A stretch of 64,000 nucleotides of DNA from Chrysomallon squamiferum (GCA_012295275.1 CM022679.1:15219842-15283841); one strand, 5' to 3'; counted from the stretch's first letter, positions 12,501 to 27,700 are shown. Numbers and translations: made by a program. The notes: generated from the sequence alone by a model not told the origin.

Positions 12501-13976
12501 TAATAAAAGTAGTAAAATAAAATAAAACAAAGCAAAAAGACAAAAGAAAAAGAAAATAATAAAATAAAATAATAAAGAAAAACCCCAGAAGAGGAATATA
12601 AACAGGACTTGTTAATATTTGTGCAATTGCTCAAGGCATTTTGTCACTTTTTCATCTTCTTGTTAGACTGAGATAACATGTCAAATAAAACAAAGCAACA
12701 AAATTACTTCTGACATCTGACAAATAAAAACAGATATGTTTGGAGATTTGTGGATAATTTCAAAGAATAACAAATGTAAATTGGTTTGACATATCTTTTA
12801 CTTAGATTTAGACTGACCTTTTAATGAATGAAATAAGAACAATCTGCTGCTCTTGGGAGTCTTGTGATGTAAATTTATTAAAATAAATTAATAAAGTAAA
12901 CACAACTATCTAAACAAAATACATATTTTCAAAACTGATTAATATTGTGTAAATATAAAGACAAACAAAGAGACAGACAGGTGCAGAGAAAGTAGATGGC
13001 AAATCATTTTCAAATTCCATTTAAATACCTAAATCACTCAAATTTTTTTTTTTTTTTATAAGAATTAATTAAATACAATCTTTATATCTAAAAATAAGCA
13101 TCTAATCTTATATATAGGCCTCAGGAAAACTAAACGAATAAATTAAGTAGTTTGTCTTACTGCTGTGATATTTATTGTTTTGTGGGCTTGTTAGATTCAA
13201 ATTTATGTTGGCACAAACAATGTTAAAGTTTTCAACCCACTTTGAAGAGATGTGTTCCCTGCATACTTTTACTAATTGCCACCAGTGACACAGCATGGGT
13301 TGTTAGTGCCACAGCAAGGCAAGCACTGGGACCCTAATGTGATTTGTTTAATTTTTAGTGATTATGTAATTGCAGCTTTTATTATTGTTATTTTTATAAA
13401 TGTATTTATTCTTCATAGAATAAATGAGTTTTAGTCCTACTATTCCATTATACAGATACCTACATTTAATCTACAATTAATCATGTTTGTATTTTTTTTA
13501 AAAAAAGAAATTATAAAAAAAAGTTTTCTAATGAAAATAAATATCTGGGCATATGAAACAAATATAGGAGCAAAAAAAAAAAAAGTCCAGATAAATACAC
13601 AAAATAATAAAAATAAATTTGGCAATTATTTAAACCTTTGATCTAATTTATCTCTACAAATTATCTCTACAAATATGTAGAACATGTGGAAATAGTAAAT
13701 TTCAAATATGAATAATGATGAAATGAATACATTATGTATGCTCTATACTTAACAATTTCTTTTTTTTATGATTATTCAATATTTATTCATACAACCTTGA
13801 TAGTCAGTGCTTACTGACTACATAAAATTCTGTTTCACAAAATAATATTGTTTCTCATGTAAAGCATTCATTCCTCAATCAGTTCTTTTCTCACATTTCA
13901 TGATCCTTAAATGCTTTTGTTTAGCATAGCTAGATTATCAGTTACAACAATCAATAACAAAATTTTTCAAAAATAT

Positions 13977-14255
13977 CAGTTTGGTTTAATGTAACACCCC
14001 CAAATTTTTTTTACAGATATACAAATTAAAAAAAATAAAATATATAGAGCAAACCAATAAAAAAAAATCAGTTTGGGTTTAACATAACATCTAAAATATT
14101 AAAACATTTACAGATATAAATTTGTTTTTAAATAAAATATATACAGCAAACATTTAATAAAAATTAGTTTTGGATTAACATGACACCTCAAAAAATTAAA
14201 ACATTTACAGATATAAATTTTTTTTAAATTGAACATATAGTAAATAAAATAATTT
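13977..14255 (+). repeat. Tandem repeat, three copies of about 92-96 bp
   Basis: Three diverged units start near 13977, 14069 and 14165. Each begins with a CAGTTTGG-like motif, then TTTACAGATATA, then an A-rich segment and AGCAAAC. The third copy is the most diverged. No coding potential is seen. Confidence 0.8.
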
Positions 14256-15651
14256 CAACTAAGTAACATTTCCAGTACATATAATCTGATTTGAAAGGAT
14301 TTGACATACTAGTGAATTTGACCGCAGATTACAAAGTTGACAAGTGTAAGGAGACCAACCAGCGGAGGTCTGGCCTGTACCACTGTGATGTAAACAGGAA
14401 CTGGAGAAGAAGCAATCTCAAGAAAGCTCTTGATCTTTTTGTATTTTTAAACTGCAGGTCAGACTGCCCCAGATTTGAAATGTAATAGAAATTTTCTCTG
14501 TACATGTCATATGGTTCCTCAAATGAAAATAAATAAGAGGGTACGTTGGCCTCTTAAATCACTGATCAGACTGTATAATGTCAAAGTTAACTCTGGATGG
14601 AGCAATTTATCTTGAGAGTTTTTGATATTACGATATTAATGTCACTGCTCACAGATTTATTTATTGCAGCTTCGCATTAAACTTTAAGACCTGTGTTAAA
14701 AATATTATTTAAAATATTACAAAACTGTTTTTTCCAAGCCAGAATATGGAGTACATTATTTAATGCTTATCGTATGTCTCAAGAAGTGAGCTTGGGAATA
14801 TAATACATATAATTGTCTGAAAAGCAACATTTGCACATTATAATATTTAGTTTAAATAAAAAAGGTTAATAGACATTCAAGAAATAATCTTGTAACTCAA
14901 GAACAGGATTTGAAAATCAGTAACATTTTATTCTTGTCCTTTGTTCAGATATGAATAACCTTTTAGAATGAATTAACTGTCTTGCTTACCAACAACTGAT
15001 TGTAACAACATACATTACCATACAAATCATACCAGGTACCCTGACAAAAAAAAAAAAAAAAAGCAGAGAAAAATGTGAGTCTACATTCATATGCAAATTT
15101 TTGAAGTAATACAACAAGCCAGGGAGCAATGAATAAGTATTAAATGCATCTCATATAAACACATGAACTCAAGTTGTATTAAATAAATTGAAAGTCTACA
15201 TCATTGTTGTGTAAAGAATGAGAACAATGTAAAGAAACAACAAAAAAAGAATTTGATTTATGTTCTTTTTATAGTGTTACATCTTCTCTGCAGACCTTTT
15301 TTAATGAAATTTTCCCATTATATTTAGATGTATTTTAAAATTTTCTTTGATTTACTGTTCCACTGATAGATGTTCTTTCTATGTGGTTAAGGAGATAAAG
15401 TTTTTAAAACAAACAAAAAACCTAATAAGTTAAAAATAAAAGAAAGAAATGTTGTTTTTTTCGTTTTTTTTCAGTTTTTGACTTTAAAATTTATTCTACC
15501 AAGCTGAATTTCCCCCACCAGTTGTAAAATATATTCTTACTTTCTGACATCCAAACACAAATGCAGAATGAACAGAACTTGATAATGTTTCTCTTAGATG
15601 AATCTCCACACCAGATACTTGAAACTAGGATGGCTAAAAACAGATCATGTG

Positions 15652-15652
<1 letters not shown>

Positions 15653-15694
<42 letters not shown>
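15653..15694. repeat. (CA)n microsatellite
   Basis: About 21 perfect CA repeats. Confidence 0.95.
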
Positions 15695-15695
<1 letters not shown>

Positions 15696-15989
15696 TTGGT
15701 TAACTTTTTTCAGTTGATTAAACTAAATAACTTTAATTTTCAACAAACAAAAAAAAAAAAAAAAAGGGATAAAAAAGAAAGAAAATATACAGTCTGAAAA
15801 GTAGTTTAAAAGAAAAACAAAAATGGAAGTGGAAGAAAAAGAAGAAACATTTGTTATTAATGTTATCATACTATCCAACAACTGAACAGATTGTTTGCAT
15901 ATGCCCATAAAACATAATAATTCATTTTATGTGAGTTTAACATGTCAGTAACCAATAAACGTGTCTGCTTTTTTTTATATTATAAATAA

Positions 15990-16096
15990 TATGTGTGTGT
16001 CTGTGTGTGTATGTATGTGTGTGTATATGTATGTGTGCGTATGTATGTGTGTGTGCATGTGTGTGTGTGTGTGTGTGTGTGTCTGTATACGTGTGT
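15990..16096. repeat. (GT)n-rich low-complexity tract
   Basis: Imperfect GT repeats interrupted by ATGT, CT and CGT units. Confidence 0.9.
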
Positions 16097-18394
16097 ACAC
16101 ATGTATTTTATAATATGTACTAAAAGTGATAAAAAAAAGTCAGACTAACCACATACACTAGCACAGTGAAAGGTTATCTGAAGACAGCATCAAAACTAAT
16201 CTGTGTCACATGGGAGGGAATGGACACCTGTTTCTATTTAAATGACAATTGGCTGTGGGCACACTGCAGGTTATAGGTAACATGTGTCAATATTATCATG
16301 AACTGCACATCTTGTTACAACCTACTAGCAAAAAAAACAAGCAAACAAACAAACAAAACAAAAAAAAACAGAAAAAAGAAAAGAATATCATTTGTATATT
16401 CAGCCAATTTAAAACAGTAAGGAATGAATTATTTCTAACTTTATGATTTTATTGGCTTATTGCTCATACTGTAATTAATATTTTAAGAAAGCTAATGTTA
16501 ATGGTTTGTTAATATTTTAAGTTTGTTTTTTGACCAAATGGTGCAATTTATAATATAATCTTCTGAAAGAATGTTGTAGAAATAATCCATCAAGAAAAAA
16601 ATATTTAAAAATTGACAACAGCACCAAAAAAACAAAAAAACAAAAACAAAATACATATCAATAATAACAACTAAATAAAAAATATAAGAAATGAAAATGT
16701 TTTTGTTTCTTTTCTCCCCACTTGTATAATGTTACTTTAATAACACCTTCACCCCTTTTAGGTCTTTTCTAGAACAGTCTGCACTCGAAGGTTATACTGA
16801 AATAGTAGCTGGCACTGTGCCACATGTATACTAGCGTGCCTCTTGATAATCTCTCCTTAACCATGTGATATGAGGTCTTACAACAGATTTCTATAGGTCC
16901 TTTCTAACAAGTAGTTATGATAAAAATAAACACACACAATTAGTATTTTGCTTTTTTTCTTGTTTATCAGTCTTAATTTATCCTAAGCCAGTAAATAATA
17001 CTTTCTGATTTAAACTTGTTTAAATGCAGACAAGCTCTATTAAATTACTTACACCAATAATGTAATAATCATTTTCATATTTTCAACATTTGTTTGTAAA
17101 CTGGTGTGGATAAATAATAATTATAACTGTATGTGTGTTTTGTTTCCCCTCTTCCTTTAACAACAACAAATTGTATGGAGTTCTACCACTGAGCAAAGCA
17201 ATCCTTTACATGTAGCCACAAATAACTCCAGACATTGCAGTCATATTGTCAGAGTGACCTCAGCCATCTATTATGCAGTGAATACAAAAACATAACCCAA
17301 ACAGCAAATGGTGGTGTCAGGCAGACCTTACAAAAACATTGTACAGGGGCTGTACAAGATGGGGAAGCAATTCAAAAGAAGCAGGTGTTTGTTGTGTAGG
17401 TCCACGACAGAATAGGCTTGAGTGGCTAAAATAATAAACTTGTAAACAGATACAAAAAAAAAAGGATAAAACTAAAAAAAAAAAAAAAAAAAAAAAAAAT
17501 GAAATAAATGAAATAAAAAATAAACATTAAATTTGTTTTGAAAATAAAATTTAAATCTGGTGTGTAACACTTAAAAGATAATACTAGTTTTTTGAGAGAG
17601 TGTATAAGTTTGAATGCATTAACCTTAGGCTTTTCAAAAATGATCCTTCAATTTTTTTTTTCTAGTTTTTTTTTTGTTATGGTTACAAGTAACACAGTAA
17701 CAGTTGTCTGGCATTTTCAAGTACTCTTCAACTATCTGACAGTTTTCTAATTAGGGAAGGAGGGATTTGAATCACTGGTTGTCCAATAAATTAAATGTAC
17801 AGCCAATAGCTGTCAAACATACACAATTCAATTCAGTTTGATATGGAAATTAAAAAAGCATATTCTACTTCACTGATTGTCTTTTTATATCAACCCATGT
17901 AGTGTCCAAGTCAAATATTTGTTATAAAATACATGCTATTCTGGGCACAATACTTTTTAAAAGTCCCTGCACTGCTAATCAAATAGGTTTTGTTTACCTA
18001 ATTTTTTTTTTTTTCTATTTACATTTAAAGTCTTTGTGTTCAACACACATGGTTAAAAAAGGGTTTATATAATTTGTAAATTACTGACAATTAAAGATAT
18101 AAACAATACTCATTAATCAAAAGAAATAAGCCTTTCGGTTTTTGTTATAGTAATCAGTTTTCAAATTTAAATTTCATTTTGTTGTTTACCAATTTAGTTT
18201 TACCTTAATTTCTTTTATTTATGTTGTATCAGAATATTTACTGTAAAAATAAAAATAAATACATTTTTAATAAGCAAATAAATTGAAAAAAATAACAATA
18301 ATAAAATAACATTGTTTAACAAATTAATGAAATCACAACAAGAAACAAAAAACAATTTATTAGTGAAAATACAAAATGCCAAAATTATATGTCA

Positions 18395-18615
18395 TCAGTC
18401 ACAAATGGATAAATTGTCATCATAATCATCATCAGTGCCATTATTAAAAACATCTGACCCCAGTTTTTCTCTGGTTAGATTATCAGAAGAAATCAAACCC
18501 AGCCTAAACATATCCACAACCACTTTCATTTTGATACAAGCGTACCAAACAAACACATGCTGAATGTAACATGCGCAACTGCTATTAACTATCTTGTAAA
18601 CTGAACTGAACAGTT
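18395..18615 (-). CDS. Candidate terminal coding exon, unknown protein
   Basis: On the minus strand, a long pyrimidine-rich tract (about 18618-18650) ends in TACAG, followed by an open frame of about 73 codons to a TGA. The predicted tail contains KMKVVVDMFRLGLISS and ends in an acidic run with DDDYDDNLSICD. Base usage is less simple than in the surroundings. It lies inside the CpG-poor domain and on the strand predicted for it. I recognise no domain, and no partner exon was found, so it may be chance. Confidence 0.25.
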
Positions 18616-20964
18616 CTGTACACAAGATAGGAAAAACAAGACAAGCTGTTTATTTGGCAACATTTCCATGCAGTTAAACCATATATCAGTGTAAGCTTGT
18701 ATCACCTGCTGCATTCAATCCCAGGTTCATTATCCACTGACTACATTAAAACCAGTAAAATCGGCATTAAAATGCGTGGCTTTTTTTCCTACTGCAGAAA
18801 GTCTCCGACATTAACATGTGATAAAACATTTTCATTTCATGTTGAATTCAGCAAGTGTTTTTTCTCCAGGATGAACTAATTCTGGTGGAAAGGTCTTTAT
18901 CTCCATTAAGTGAGGCATTTTAGTACATAAAAGTTGTAATTTCAAAACAGGTGAACAGGGCCGGTCCTGGAGCTATTGGAATCACAAACATCAGCACCCT
19001 GCTTACAAGTGCCGAGTTGTCTTCTTGTATTGTTTTTCACATCTGCATCACCACAGCCAAAATAATAAATAACTGGGTTTGGGTTATTTCATTTTATTTA
19101 TTATTTTAATATTTTCCACACTGTATTTGGAAGATCTTGAATACATTATGTGGCAACCGTACCTAGAATGTATGTTTGCAGTTCCAGTAGACTGTGGCTA
19201 TTTAACTAATAAAAAAAGTTATAATAATAACAATGTACACATATTTTAATATTATACTGTAGGAAAAACATTGTGGCTGCATTTATATATGCATTTCTCA
19301 AACTTATATTTCTGAATGGAAAACAACATTTCATTTGAACAACTAAATTAATGCACCTGTAGAGGGAGTATTTTACAAATCATAAATTTTGTTTCCTTAA
19401 TTCTACATATATTTTAAATTTGGTTTCAATATATTAATAACTTATGGCTCACCTTTTGAGTTTCACTAAACTTGTCTGAAGAACACAATCTTTAAAGACT
19501 CTAGCTATAAGCAGACTATGACAATTTTATGTCTGAAAAATACATGCCACACAAGCTCCATTTAAAACGTTTATTATTATTTTTTTTTAAGTTACTTATA
19601 ATAAACTGTATTAGTAAGTTGCATCCTGCTGAAAATTCATTTATTTAAATAATTAATTATTTTGATTAGTTATAATTAGCTTTTATCATAAAAAGTCTCA
19701 ACAGAAAACAAAATCAGTATAATTTGTTGTTTTTTTGTTTTTGTTTTTTTTTTTAACTCATAACATGAGAATCAAAATAAGTCAAGGTCAGATACAGGCC
19801 GTTAACCACAAGCATGGTTTAAAAATATTTCTGTTTTATTATCCATGACCAGTGGTACAGCCACTTCTTTTGTTGACATGTGGAGTTTAGCCAATTGTCA
19901 GGTTTATTTTCATACAATCGAGGTCGATGGCTAACATCCAAAGTATTGCTCAATACTGCTTTTGTTTAACACTTAAGATTAAGGAAATGGGGCAGTAGTT
20001 GGTGTTCATATACATGTGTAAGTGTAACAAACCTTTTACATAATGCACACATCTAACAAAACTAACCCTCTCTCTCAAAATCACATCTCTAATTACAATA
20101 AATGTAACTGAAAGCCAACACAAATCAAGAGATTTTAAAAAAAAAAAAAAAAATCAGATACAGGGCAAGTCATAAATAGTTAATTTAGAAATAAAAATAA
20201 TAATTTAAAATGGAAATGACATCATTATGTGATTTAAAAAAAAAAAAAATAGAAGCATCAATAATAAATAAAAAATAAATCAGACTTTTAAATGGAGGTT
20301 TTTTTCTTCAGATTTATGAAAATAACAATTCAACAAAATAACATAATACAATATAAAATATATATGAAAGCAAGATGTGTTATCATTCCTCCCATTAATT
20401 TTTTCATACATTTTTAATAACATTTTTTATTTAATTAAATTAATGTATAACAAAACATTTTGGGAAGCTAACCTACAAAAGACGTGTTAAATATTCAACA
20501 TCGAACATAAGTAAACAAGATGCCCTCCTGCTGTTTAACATCTCTCATTTAAAAAAAAAAAAATTAAAAACTCAGGAAGCTATTTTTATGCCTCACTGAA
20601 CTAACAGTAATATTAATAATAGTAATTAAACCTGCTTCTCAACACACATTTCTTTTTAAAAAGCTGGGTGATATCAGGGAAGATCCAGTGATTTGGGAAA
20701 TCAGAGTCTCAAGGACAGCTCAACATGCAGTGTCCACTCATCAGCAAACATTGTGTCCTCCTGTTGTTTACTTTCCCAAACAATGCTAAATGTTCACTGC
20801 TTGCTGTCACTGTTCGTTCACAACTGCTAGACAAAATTTGGCTACATATCTGATGTTGCAGCTTTAATAAACTTTTTGAATGTAGCTCTGGGCATTTTCC
20901 AGTGTAAACAACATGAATTATAATAATATCTTCATTGCAAAAAAAAATTTTGTTGATGTCACTG

Positions 20965-20970
<6 letters not shown>

Positions 20971-21030
<60 letters not shown>
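20971..21030. repeat. (GA)n microsatellite
   Basis: About 30 perfect GA repeats. Confidence 0.95.
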
Positions 21031-21033
<3 letters not shown>

Positions 21034-24000
21034 AGACTATTGTAGCTTTAATGATATAAAATAATAATAATAATAATACAAATTAATCCACACACACACA
21101 CAGACACATTTTATATACATGTCTTTGTGCATTTGTAGATTTTTTTTTCAGATTTAAAAATATATATGAGAGAGAGAGAGATATCAATGTTGTTTTTCCA
21201 GCATTGTGATTTTCATTCATATTAATAATCTGTTGCCGATTTCAGAGCATTTTGTAATATTTAAATCCTGCATACCTGAAGAACATTGTCTCGTCTGTAT
21301 TTGCAATTTACAATCTTTAAGTATAATAATCATTTTTGAAATGCTATTGTTATTTTTTACAATAACTCCAAAACCCACAAAACATTAAAATCGCTTGACA
21401 ACAAAAATAAAATAATAACAATAATAGTAATAATAAAGTAAAAAGTAAATATTTCCGAAATTACAAAACATTTCATACAATTGACAAATTCCACAGAAAT
21501 TTAAAAATTTGTTAATTTTAGTTGATACGAATGAACACGTTCAATGAAAGCTCAGTGTTGAATTTCTGTTTGTGATACAATCCATTTTCATTTTACTGCT
21601 ATTAATCTGTATCTACTGTCTAGGAATAAAATTAATTTTAGGTTTATTTTTTTTATTGTTGTGTAATACATGTATGGTTTTCAGTTAATGACACTTTATG
21701 ATGACATTTTCTTCTTTTTTTCTAACCAAACATTGGCAACAAATTCCACAATAAATAAAAAATTACATGTTTTTATCTTTTTGTTTAAAATTCATATTTA
21801 AACATTAATTTTCATGATCAAGAAGTTTTCACCCTCTTGTGTACGAGACGAGAGATCTGCACTTTTAAAAACAAAAATGTTATTGCCCAGATGACATCCA
21901 TTTTACTTTGTACTTTCGTCCATATATAGACATGGTTAGAATCATCTACACTTTCCTTTTCTCACTTCATTAATGATACTGATGTAGGTATTAGATATGA
22001 TCCAGTATGTCTTTCTTACATGTTAATACCAGCATATTCTCAGAATTTGACAATATTTGTTACATTTTTAGTCTGCTTTTCTGCTAATTTCCCATGTTAC
22101 TAACATTTCCAAATGTTGACTGTGCTGCCATACACCAATCCTGGTGAAGATTTCTTTTCCACTGTGCCAACATCAGACGATCATATCTTTTCTAGAACTT
22201 CAACTCACCTAATGGCACAAATCTCTTTCTTAAAATGTTTGTTCTTACCTTCATGCTTTGTTGGTTTTACTGTTTTCAAAGCAAATGTTCTTTTTCTGTC
22301 TTTTCATTAAATGCATTTGTAACAGTTTGGCAGCCGACTGATGCCAATCCACTCAGCTAGTCTTTTTTGTCATCCTTGGATGGCTGTTGGTATTTTCTTC
22401 ATGATCATAATCAGGAGTTTATCAAATGGAATACTAACCTTACATTTATCAACACACAAAACTATCCATGAGATTTTTTCATGGTATTAAATTTTTTATC
22501 ATAAATTTCATTTCCATGTGTTTTAGATACTGAATTATTAATATGGTCTTAGATTAACCGACAGTACATGAGAATAGACCAACCTCAAAAAAATAAAAAA
22601 AATAAAAAATATATATATATATATAAAATAAAATTTTAACTTTTACATTAAAATGAAAATCAAATATTGAAAAAATTGTAATGTAAAAAAAAAAGAGAAA
22701 AATTCAAAAAAATAAATAATCTGGACTTAACAACTTATTGCATTTGAATGTATGTGTCCATGTTTATAAATATATGTCTGTTCAAGACTCAAAATGACAT
22801 TCAGAAATTAAAAAAGGTTGAGATTATTTAGTTTTACCAGGTTTCACCTATGAATATTACACAGCTTTGCAGTCTGTCAGATAATCAATGTTATGTCACT
22901 GATATGTATCTAATAGTATCATAATAAAACATACCACACCATGTAATTTTACAAAAATTTAAATGAAATATAATAATGCATTCAGTTATGGACATGATGT
23001 ACATAAGGATTTATTTTGTTACTGACATTAACACATGTATAAAAAAAGATGCATTTTTGAGATTATAATGTTCACGAGAAACTAAGTTTCATTATAAAGA
23101 AAAAAACACCTAATAATCAAAAAAGAATGATAGTTATGTGAAAGATGCAATCCCTTTCATGTCTGATGTAAAAGATTCTGCTTTGTCCAGTTTTTAACAT
23201 TTTTAATAGTATAATCTGATTTATTACTCAAGGATGAAATGATGGAAAAAGATAATAGAAATCTTTCCGACTTATGCAAATAAAAACTGCTAATGCATGG
23301 ATTTGTTAAGACAAGTCAAGTCTAGACTTAGCTTGCACCATCTGATAACAACTAAATTAAACTTGATCAGACAACATTAGATTAGAGGTATTGGTTGAGA
23401 CTGGTTAGCCCTTGCTGTGGTTATGCTATCACCACAAGTAGTGTTGGTGTGAATGTGTGTGTGACCATACACACGCTATTCAACAGTTATCATTCTCTGT
23501 TTACAAAACATTACAGTTCAAAGATCACAGTAGCTTGGCAATTATCCCAAAAGAACTATCAACTAAGGCCAAATGTACTGAAAACTAGTCATGTTGACAA
23601 TTGTCCCAAAGTAAAAAAACCAAACATTTTCTCTTTTTTTTTTTTTTTTACCAGTTGATATCAATTTTTAAATACAGGCAAAACAGTTGTATAGAGCACA
23701 GAATTGAAAAGGTCTGCAATACATCAGAGTTATTCATGGGTATAGAGTTGTCACACATTAGTTCACAACCATAAATACACTTTTTTACAGTTCTGTTTAA
23801 GACTTAAATGTTCATGAGTAACTAAGTGACTAAAGAGAGATTTACTGAACAACACAAGAAATGCTTTCTGTGTGCATACTTATGACAGTGGATTGAAAAA
23901 GTAAAAAAAGTAAAATAGAAACACCTAATTTTGATTATTATTAAACAGTATGAGAAGGAAAAAAAGAATGAGTGAAACTTATTACTACATGTAATGACAT

Positions 24001-24508
24001 TTTGTGATCTCTCCGTCTACATACCTTATACATAGGAACAAAAAGATCTATTTTCTAAATTGGTCTTCCTGGTTTTGCCTGATTTCTTTTGTAAAGAAAT
24101 ACAATTTCTCCAGTTAATTGTTATTAATTATATTATTTAATACAGAATTACAAGACTGGCTAAAACTATTATTTAGAAAATCACAATGTTAAAATAATAT
24201 CCAAAATAAAATAAGTATAATAATTTAATTAAAAAAAAAAAAAAAAAAAAATTGGAGGAAGTACTTTAAAGAAATCCCTTTGATAATGTCAAATGGTGAT
24301 CTTTGGATAATTTATTTGTAAATTAGACTCTCTAGAGATTTATGATGATGCCCATTTCTGTAAATGAGAAAGATTTATTGATAAACTTTGTTCTTAGTTC
24401 TCTTTACATATGTAACCTTTAACTAGAACAATTTAGAAAACATTTTGTAACTATAGTAATTTCAAAGAGTAAAATATGCATAAAAAATATAATATATGTT
24501 AATTTTCT

Positions 24509-24765
24509 TACTCCGAATACATTCTGTGTCTATCTGCCTAACACATACACAGTGAATCCTTTTTCTTTCTCTGTGGAGTTTACTGCATTAGATTATTATC
24601 ATTTTCAATTTGTGGTCTAGGTTTGTATGATCAACAAATATTATCACTTATTTAGATGGCCATTATCTATTACAGTTAAGTACACATTAACCCGAAATCC
24701 ATGAAGTGCATGAAAAGAGGAAATGCAGAGATTGCTCAGGGGCTTATCAATATATTATGATTAAC
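24509..24765 (+). repeat. Dispersed repeat, copy 2
   Basis: Second copy of the segment at 12256-12500, about 12.25 kb away, in direct orientation. The core at 24606-24665 is the best-preserved part. Flanks diverge through small indels. Confidence 0.8.
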
Positions 24766-27700
24766 ATTCTTAGAAAATACCTGACCAGACAGAAGTATGC
24801 TCATCACGACAGATGCAGAAATCATACTAGGCTGTTTGTTTTGATGTCTTGCCAGTAAGCTTCTGTTGACCAGTGTAATATCAACCCATGAGTTTTCAAT
24901 AAGGTGTTTTTAAATTCTTTATGAAATGTGGAACAGACAAGACTGAGCATCGAAGTAACAAAATCTAGATAGTTTTTCTTAAAAATTTCTTGAATGAAAA
25001 AGAGCCTAATTAATTCATATCTACCATGTTTATGACAAGAACATAGCTATGTCTATAACAGCACAATCTAAGGTTTGAAAAAAAGATATTTGTTAAATGA
25101 ACTGGTCTGCTTATACTGAAATACATTTCTTAATTATTCTATCAGCCTCAGAAATTTAATGGGGTAAAAAGTCAGTGACAATAATAATAATAAATAAATA
25201 AATAAATAAACAGAAAATATTTATTATATGCCTAATAATAGAGAAAAAAGTATTTCATTAATCCTTCATTAGAAGATAAAATATTTAACATAATACATTT
25301 TTTTTTTTAAATAAATAATAAACAAAAATTAAATAAAATGAAATAAGATTATTCTTAAAATTAAATAATTTTCAAGTATGTTTAATAATAATTTAAATGC
25401 TATTTAACAAGTCTATTGAAAAATACCATAGTGTTTACCAGTGTAAATGAGATAAGTACTTACTCATTCACTCTCTTCTGCTTGTTTACTAACAAGTAAC
25501 AGAATCCACAAAACATAATTTTATGTCAACAAAAGGCTTAGCGTATTTAACATATATGATTGTTTGACAAAAACACACAATTGTTTTTCTCTTTTATTTA
25601 TTTAAGATTATCAGTTTCCACCAGAAAAATAAATCTGGGTATTGAGTCAGTAAGATTTCTTGCCATGAGCACTGTAGTTGAAAGAAAACAAAATGTGAAT
25701 CATCAAAGTCAAGATTAATGTTGCGATGTCTGAATATTTATTTCTTCATTTTAATATTCGTATTTGTTTTCTTTTGTTTGATTATATCTGTATACATTAT
25801 GTAGTATGTGTCTCTAGAATTTATTTTGTTACACTATTTAGCTTTTATTTTTACTGTTGTTTTTTAAAATAAAAAATCATTGAAAATTTACCCACCTACT
25901 ATATTGTCAAGATTTTAATGGGTTTAAAAATAAAAAGTAAAAATAAAAATAAAAAGTAAAATATAAAACAAATAATAATAATAATAATAAAAAAATAATA
26001 TCACTAATATTTAAATAAAAGATTTCTAAATGTGTGAATGTGTGTGTGTCAATTTAAATAAAGCACAGAATAAGAAACAAACTGAAAAAGATATCAAAAT
26101 TAAACAGTTACTTGTTATGGTAATTAAATATTATGATAAACATTCAGCAATAAGTAATGTTCATACTAGTGAGACAACACTGTCATCAAAGCCAGAATAA
26201 TTTAAACAGTGCACCCTGTTGCTGTTGTTGTTTTTTCAGTTAGGCTACAGTAAACATGATGTGAGCATGAACACAATGCTTAAAAGCATTTACATATGTT
26301 GTCAAGAAAAACTGTTCAACCACTGTCTTCTTTGTTACATAAAACTGACAAAATACTAACAGATGAAGCTCATTTTTTGTTATTCTTTTAACAATAAAAG
26401 TGTAAAGCTCAAATTTAATTGACATTCAATATGCATCTGTTTAAAGATGTGTCTGCGTTTGATACAGTGAGCAGTACAACAGTTTTCATGATCAGTCCTC
26501 ACCACAAGCTACTCTACTACATGTATTAATTGATGTATACAATATTCATATATCAAAAAATTAATAAAATGCAGTTGGCAAATGGCCATGCATGGTCTGT
26601 TACAAATTCAGTTAAATAATATATATATAAATTCTGTTTATTTTTAAAAAAAATTTAAGGAGGTAAACTGATTTTTTTAAAGACAGATCACTAAAAAGTA
26701 TTAATTAAAAATGAGAGCATCTTGTTAAGCAGTTTTGTTACTAAAAAAGTCAACTCCTGAGACAAGAAAAACACAAGAAGCAAGTCTATAATACTGTCAT
26801 TATAAATGCATTGATCATAAAACAAAAACCCCAACATGAAATCCAAACATCATTTCAAAGCAAATACTGATATGACCATCTTCAATGAAAGCAAATACCA
26901 AGACTTGGAAAAAATAATAAAAATTTAAAAATAAAAATAATTTAATATCAAATATTAAAATCAGTGTGACACAGAAATGACAATAATTAAGTCTAGATGC
27001 TGTTACACTTTGAGACTGTCATTCTTGTACTATTATTGATTGATGGACCTCAGCACACAGGGGTTTTACATGCCGCAGTGGGTTAAACCATAGAGAGTCG
27101 AGAAATTTCTCACCAATGTCTCATTTGTCACTGATAAATATACTGATATCAACACAAGTCAACAGTCGCCTTCTCAGGAAAAAAAAAAAAAGACATACGA
27201 CTGCTTTTTAAATATTTTTGTCACAGAAGATGATTTAAATCAAAAGCATATATTGGTGCTGAAAGAAGGCTCCCATTTATTCCGAGCTGTTTTCTCATTT
27301 ATTTCTGGTTCTGGCTAAAGATGCTTTTGGATCAATATCTACAAGATTTCTCTGCAGTTTTCTAGTTCAAGACCTTGACCTACATATAATTTTTGTTGTT
27401 TATTTTATTTTATTATTATCTTTCTTTTTTTTTTAATTTAATTTTTTTTCTTTTATTTTACAGATGTGTGATTTTAGCAAAATGCAGAGAGGTGAATTAA
27501 ATATTAATTAACACATATCATAACAATAACATTTAAAACAAATTTGAAAACAGAAAATTCAAGGAAAATAAAATTAAAGTACATTTTAGTTATTAGTAAC
27601 AAAACTCCTAATTAAAAATTTATTATTTTTAACTGGACATATTATATATTTAAAACAACAAAACAGTAACTTTGTCTAAATATTTCAGTGTTCATGTCCT

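Noticed and set aside
14291-14485. 64-codon plus-strand frame
   Set aside because: Non-repetitive, but it has no ATG at its start, no clear splice sites, and lies on the strand opposite to the likely transcription of the domain.
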